From Marinagarivorans sp. UBA5868 (GTDB lineage Bacteria; Pseudomonadota; Gammaproteobacteria; Pseudomonadales; Cellvibrionaceae), in the NCBI GenBank assembly GCA_002432095.1, contig DJFQ01000128.1, forward strand, positions 15,076 to 25,060: a stretch of 9,985 nt of DNA. Direction: 5' to 3'. Position 1 is the stretch's first letter. Each line of letters starts with the position of its first letter. The translations under genes were made by a program, and so were the position numbers. Of the stretch, positions 7,106-9,985 are shown in pieces. The notes beneath the pieces are model-generated. The model was not told the origin of the DNA, did not search any database, and worked only from the letters and a program-made list of their open reading frames with translations.

Positions 7106-9274
7106 ATGCCTCTAATCATTAATACCAACGTCTCGTCATTAAATGCACAGCGACAGTTGGTGACTTCCGGTAACGAGTTGGCGACGGCAATGGAGCGTCT
7201 GTCTTCCGGCAAGCGCATCAATACCGCTGCCGATGATGCTGCGGGCTTGGCCATTTCCAACCGTATGACCTCGCAAATTCGCGGTCTTAATCAGGCGGTG
7301 CGCAATGCGAACGATGGTATTTCCTTAATTCAGACCGCCGAAGGCGCGCTGGATGAATCCACCAATATTCTGCAGCGTATGCGCGAACTGGCGATCCAGT
7401 CCGCCAACGGCATTTACGACGACGCCAACCGCGCAACTCTGGATGCGGAAGTTCAGCAATTAATTCAAGAGCTAGACCGTATCGCCAAAACCACCACATT
7501 TAATGGACAGCCTTTGTTGGATGGCAGCATGGGCGATGTGGATTTACAGGTTGGTTCTCAGGCGAATCAAACCATCCGCATTGATATTCAGGCGATGGAT
7601 TCCAAGACGCTGGGTATGGGATCTGTTTCGGTGGATATGTTGGGGGCTGCGGTAACAGGCACTTTGACTGATCCTGTTAATGGTTTGATCTTGAACGACA
7701 CCGATATATTGATTAATGGACAAACGATTGGTGAGTTCGACGGTACCGACGGCGACACTTTTCAAACACTGATCGACAACATCAATGAAAATGTTCGCGG
7801 TGTGGAAGCGTCCGGCTATACGTCATTGCAATCTACTGCCGTCGGTGACGGTGTTTTGGAAAATGGCAATAAATTACGCATTACAGTTGCTGCAGCCGAT
7901 GGAAGCGGTAACACAGTATTCAATATCACCGACACCAAGAGCATGAAGGAGTTGGTGGAAAAAATTAACACGGTGACCGGCGGAATTATCAGCGCGGATA
8001 CGGATGATAATGGACGTTTAAGTGTTTCGAATAATACTGGTGCGACAATTACCGTCGACGCATTAAACGACGCCAATTTGGACACAGACGCCGACGCTGC
8101 GCAGCTGGTTGCTCGTGCCACTGGATTTAATGTATTTGATGCTACTGGTCCAACCAGCATTGATGATGCGGCCCACGGACAAATTATTCTGACCTCAGAA
8201 CACGGAGACCCTATTACTGTTTCATTGGGGTCGACGGGTGATATAGAAAAATTACACCAACTTGGCTTTAGGGAAAGCACCGATCCTGGAGTCGTCACGG
8301 GAGTAGGAATAGATTCTGCAAGTGCAGCAGCCCAATGGAATGTTGGTGATCTAACGATAAATGGTACGGTTATTGATAATGCCAATACCGATAGTCTTCA
8401 AGGTAAAGTCGATGCGATCAATCGCCAGAGCTCTGACACCGGTGTGGTGGCAACGGCGTATTCCAGTGTATCCATTCGAAATATCGATATGTCGCTCTGG
8501 GACAACGCGGTTGCAAGTATCGTTATAAATGGAGCTGAGGTTGATTTGGGTAACCCTGCTCTTCCGGTCACGCCGTCAATGTCTGATTTGGTTGATGCCT
8601 TTAACGCAAAAACTGACGTAACCGGAGTTTCCGCATATTTGCTCGGTGATCGAGTGGTTTTGCAATCGGATCAGGGTGCGATTAATGTCGCTCCAACTGG
8701 TGCAGCGAATGATGTTTTTACTACTGCACTAGATACAACAGACTTTATTCACTACATCGGTGCGGACGTCAACGCCGACGATCTTCCCGACTCTGTAACA
8801 ACAACAATGCCCGCCGGTGGTGCGGTTAGCGTCCCCGCCGGCCTAAAACTCACTAGCACCACTGGCCAACCCATAAGCATTGACCTTGGCCCTAATGCCG
8901 ACCCAGCGACCCTGGGCTTGCTGGAAGCCAACTCCACAGCACAAGGCCGTTTCGGCACTGCAATAGCCAGTGTGAGCATTGATACAGCAGCGAACGCCCA
9001 AAAAGCCATTGGTGTTATTGATAATGCATTGGAATCCATTAACGACATACGCTCACAACTGGGTGCGGCGAACAACCGTCTGGATTTCACCATTAACAAT
9101 TTAATGTCGGTAACAGAAAATACTGCGGCGGCACGCTCGCGTATTTTGGATGCGGATTTCGCCGCGGAAACCGCCGCCCTCAGCCGTTCGCAAGTATTGC
9201 AACAGGCCTCCCAGGCCATGCTCGCCCAAGCCAACGCGGCGTCGCAGCAGGTGTTGCAGTTGTTGCAGGGTTAA
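7106..9274 (+). CDS. fliC: Flagellin 1, large variant with multi-module central domain
   Basis: This is a flagellar filament subunit, exported by the flagellar type III system and polymerised at the tip. Residues 1-~175 form the conserved D0/D1 segment ([47 protein letters not shown]). Residues ~622-722 form the C-terminal D1/D0 helices ([20 protein letters not shown], then [20 protein letters not shown] and LLQG). Between them are about 445 residues of variable, surface-exposed sequence. IN-type beta modules are recognisable at about 199-260 ([18 protein letters not shown]), 269-317 (KELVEKINT), 413-458 ([15 protein letters not shown]) and 469-527 ([17 protein letters not shown]). At 722 residues it is longer than the ~495 of Salmonella FliC. 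There are no cysteines. A sigma-54 promoter lies upstream and a terminator follows, so it is likely monocistronic. The symbol is generic; flaA/flaB-type names may apply in its genus. Confidence 0.95.
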   Translation: MPLIINTNVSSLNAQRQLVTSGNELATAMERLSSGKRINTAADDAAGLAISNRMTSQIRGLNQAVRNANDGISLIQTAEGALDESTNILQRMRELAIQSANGIYDDANRATLDAEVQQLIQELDRIAKTTTFNGQPLLDGSMGDVDLQVGSQANQTIRIDIQAMDSKTLGMGSVSVDMLGAAVTGTLTDPVNGLILNDTDILINGQTIGEFDGTDGDTFQTLIDNINENVRGVEASGYTSLQSTAVGDGVLENGNKLRITVAAADGSGNTVFNITDTKSMKELVEKINTVTGGIISADTDDNGRLSVSNNTGATITVDALNDANLDTDADAAQLVARATGFNVFDATGPTSIDDAAHGQIILTSEHGDPITVSLGSTGDIEKLHQLGFRESTDPGVVTGVGIDSASAAAQWNVGDLTINGTVIDNANTDSLQGKVDAINRQSSDTGVVATAYSSVSIRNIDMSLWDNAVASIVINGAEVDLGNPALPVTPSMSDLVDAFNAKTDVTGVSAYLLGDRVVLQSDQGAINVAPTGAANDVFTTALDTTDFIHYIGADVNADDLPDSVTTTMPAGGAVSVPAGLKLTSTTGQPISIDLGPNADPATLGLLEANSTAQGRFGTAIASVSIDTAANAQKAIGVIDNALESINDIRSQLGAANNRLDFTINNLMSVTENTAAARSRILDADFAAETAALSRSQVLQQASQAMLAQANAASQQVLQLLQG
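7700..8686 (+). repeat. IN-type repeat modules within flagellin 1
   Basis: This span encodes four divergent copies of a module with the pattern 'INGxxI ... (D/E)xLVxxIN ... GVxAxxxxxxLxLxS'. The copies are near 7700-7885, 7910-8056, 8342-8479 and 8510-8686. The second copy lacks the leading ING strand. The pattern resembles the flagellin hook IN motif family, seen in the outer domains of flagellins and hook-associated proteins. Similarity is at the protein level only; I see no nucleotide-level repeats. Module borders are approximate. Confidence 0.55.
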
Positions 9275-9294
9275 TCTAGCCCCTCCCGATATAG

Positions 9295-9330
9295 GCCGCC
9301 TGCGCATTCATTGCGCCGGCGGCTTTTTTT
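9295..9330 (+). terminator. Intrinsic terminator after flagellin 1
   Basis: GCCGCC (9295-9300) and GCGC (9302-9305) pair with GCGC (9313-9316) and GGCGGC (9318-9323). There is one T/C internal mismatch and a 7-nt loop, and seven T residues follow (9324-9330). It starts 20 bp after the flagellin stop codon. It is a textbook Rho-independent terminator that separates the two flagellin transcription units. Confidence 0.93.
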
Positions 9331-9423
9331 ATTCGCTTTTTCAATGTTCTCGAAATTCTTGCTTCTCATTCTTTATAACGAGAGCCCAATATTCGTGTGT
9401 TGAAAAAAATAGTGAAAAAGTAC

Positions 9424-9450
9424 TAAAGAAACCTCGCCCTGGGTCGAAAA
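9424..9450 (+). promoter_or_regulatory. Sigma-28 (FliA) promoter for flagellin 2
   Basis: TAAA (9424-9427), a 15-bp spacer and GTCGAAAA (9443-9450) match the FliA pattern TAAA-N15-GCCGATAA at 4 of 4 and 6 of 8 bases with exact spacing. An A-rich stretch lies just upstream (about 9403-9418). Expected start is near 9457, leaving a leader of about 83 nt. Sigma-28 control is the usual mode for late flagellin genes. No sigma-54 site with correct GG/GC spacing was found in this interval. Confidence 0.7.
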
Positions 9451-9455
9451 GCAGT

Positions 9456-9487
9456 GCAGAAGCGCTCTTTGAGCTTCGCCTGCAGGC
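9456..9487 (+). other. Leader stem-loop and 10-bp palindrome upstream of flagellin 2
   Basis: GAAGC...TC (9459-9467, with a GC bulge) pairs with GAGCTTC (9471-9477) around a TTT loop, and GCA (9456-9458) can pair with TGC (9481-9483). This overlaps the perfect palindrome GCCTGCAGGC (9478-9487). The stem begins almost at the predicted sigma-28 transcription start, so it would cap the 5' end of the mRNA. A role in mRNA stability or as a binding site is speculative. Confidence 0.3.
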
Positions 9488-9528
9488 TACTTGAAACGGC
9501 TTGCAAGCAATCTGACAGTAACTTAGTT

Positions 9529-9534
9529 AGGAGG
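9529..9534 (+). promoter_or_regulatory. Ribosome binding site of flagellin 2
   Basis: AGGAGG is a full Shine-Dalgarno core 5 nt before the ATG at 9540. It is stronger than the site of flagellin 1 and suggests high translation, as expected for a filament subunit. Confidence 0.88.
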
Positions 9535-9539
9535 CTTAC

Positions 9540-9985
9540 ATGCCACTTTATATTAATACCAACGTGTCCTCGCTTAATGCCCAGCGCCAATTGATGAGTT
9601 CTGGTCAGGAGCTGGACAAAGCCATGACACGTTTGTCATCCGGTATGCGCATCAACTCCGCTGCCGATGATGCCGCCGGTCTGGCCATTTCTAACCGTCA
9701 AACCTCGCAGATCCGCGGTCTCGACCAAGCTGTGCGTAACGCCAACGACGGTATTTCCATGATTCAAACCGCAGAAGGTGCTCTCTCCGAAAGTACTAAC
9801 ATTCTGCAGCGTATGCGCGAACTGGCCGTCCAGTCTGCGAACGGTATCTACGGCGACAACGACCGCGCCACCTTGGACGCGGAAGTTCAGCAGCTGGTTT
9901 CCGAGCTGGACCGTATCGCCAAATCCACCACCTTTAACGGTCGTACTATTCTCGACGGCTCCATGGGTAAAGTGGATCTGCAAGT
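9540..9985 (+). CDS. fliC: Flagellin 2 (3'-truncated by window edge)
   Basis: Only the first 148 codons are visible. They encode [40 protein letters not shown] (31-50), [14 protein letters not shown] (89-102) and [20 protein letters not shown] (124-143), which is the flagellin D0/D1 segment. By eye it differs from flagellin 1 at about 24 of 148 positions (roughly 84% identical, no gaps). It is therefore a tandem paralogue rather than a fragment. It has its own sigma-28-type promoter and a strong ribosome site. The central and C-terminal regions lie outside the window, so whether it shares the large insert cannot be told. The symbol is generic. Confidence 0.95.
   Translation, partial: MPLYINTNVSSLNAQRQLMSSGQELDKAMTRLSSGMRINSAADDAAGLAISNRQTSQIRGLDQAVRNANDGISMIQTAEGALSESTNILQRMRELAVQSANGIYGDNDRATLDAEVQQLVSELDRIAKSTTFNGRTILDGSMGKVDLQ

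Larger units (their letters stand above)
9275..9539. other. Intergenic region between the two flagellin genes (265 bp)
   Basis: This non-coding interval holds, in order, the terminator of flagellin 1, an AT-rich stretch (about 9324-9427), the sigma-28 promoter, the leader stem-loop and the ribosome site of flagellin 2. No further gene or repeat is seen. An open frame that runs in from the flagellin 1 coding region is a shadow frame. Confidence 0.75.

Noticed and set aside
7994..8035. DTDDNGRLS in flagellin 1 resembles an EF-hand calcium loop
   Set aside because: The loop lacks the acidic residue at position 12, and the segment fits the normal turn-and-strand end of an IN-type module.
9150..9494. 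114-codon + strand frame spanning the flagellin 1 end and the terminator
   Set aside because: It is out of frame with the flagellin, Arg/Pro/Cys-rich as expected for a shadow frame, and runs through a strong terminator.

Overview
The window is a stretch of flagellar structural genes, all on the + strand, from a motile Gram-negative bacterium. A P-ring gene (flgI) implies an outer membrane, and FlgJ is the two-domain muramidase type. The order flgI-flgJ-flgK-flgL followed by tandem flagellin genes, together with apparent RpoN- and FliA-type promoters, points to a gammaproteobacterium with polar-type flagellar regulation (Cellvibrio/Teredinibacter-, Pseudomonas- or Alteromonas/Vibrio-like). The roughly 50% GC fits a Cellvibrionales-type organism, but the genus is not settled.

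Layout: 1-870 is the 3' part of flgI (P-ring). Its stop codon overlaps the flgJ start (870-1838, rod cap plus peptidoglycan hydrolase). After 14 bp comes a very long flgK (1853-5002, hook-filament junction protein 1), and after 22 bp a long flgL (5025-6626, junction protein 2). This is one compact operon tail. A 479-bp non-coding interval (6627-7105) holds a pyrimidine-rich block with an inverted repeat, helically phased A/T tracts, and a near-consensus sigma-54 promoter for the first flagellin gene (7106-9274, 722 aa). A strong intrinsic terminator follows (9295-9330). A sigma-28-type promoter (9424-9450) then precedes a second flagellin gene, which starts at 9540 and runs off the window end.

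How the genes work together: FlgI builds the bushing around the rod, and FlgJ opens the cell wall for the rod. FlgK and FlgL join the hook to the filament, and the flagellins polymerise into the filament. FlgK (1049 aa), FlgL (533 aa) and flagellin 1 (722 aa) are all much longer than the enteric proteins. The extra length lies in the middle, surface-exposed part, and much of it looks like repeated flagellin 'IN'-type beta modules, while the polymerising ends are canonical.

I see no mobile element, CRISPR array, RNA gene or defence/toxin system, and nothing that looks like a wholly undescribed system. The points of interest are the contrasting promoters of the two flagellin genes, the shared enlargement of the filament and junction proteins, and the unexplained block after flgL.
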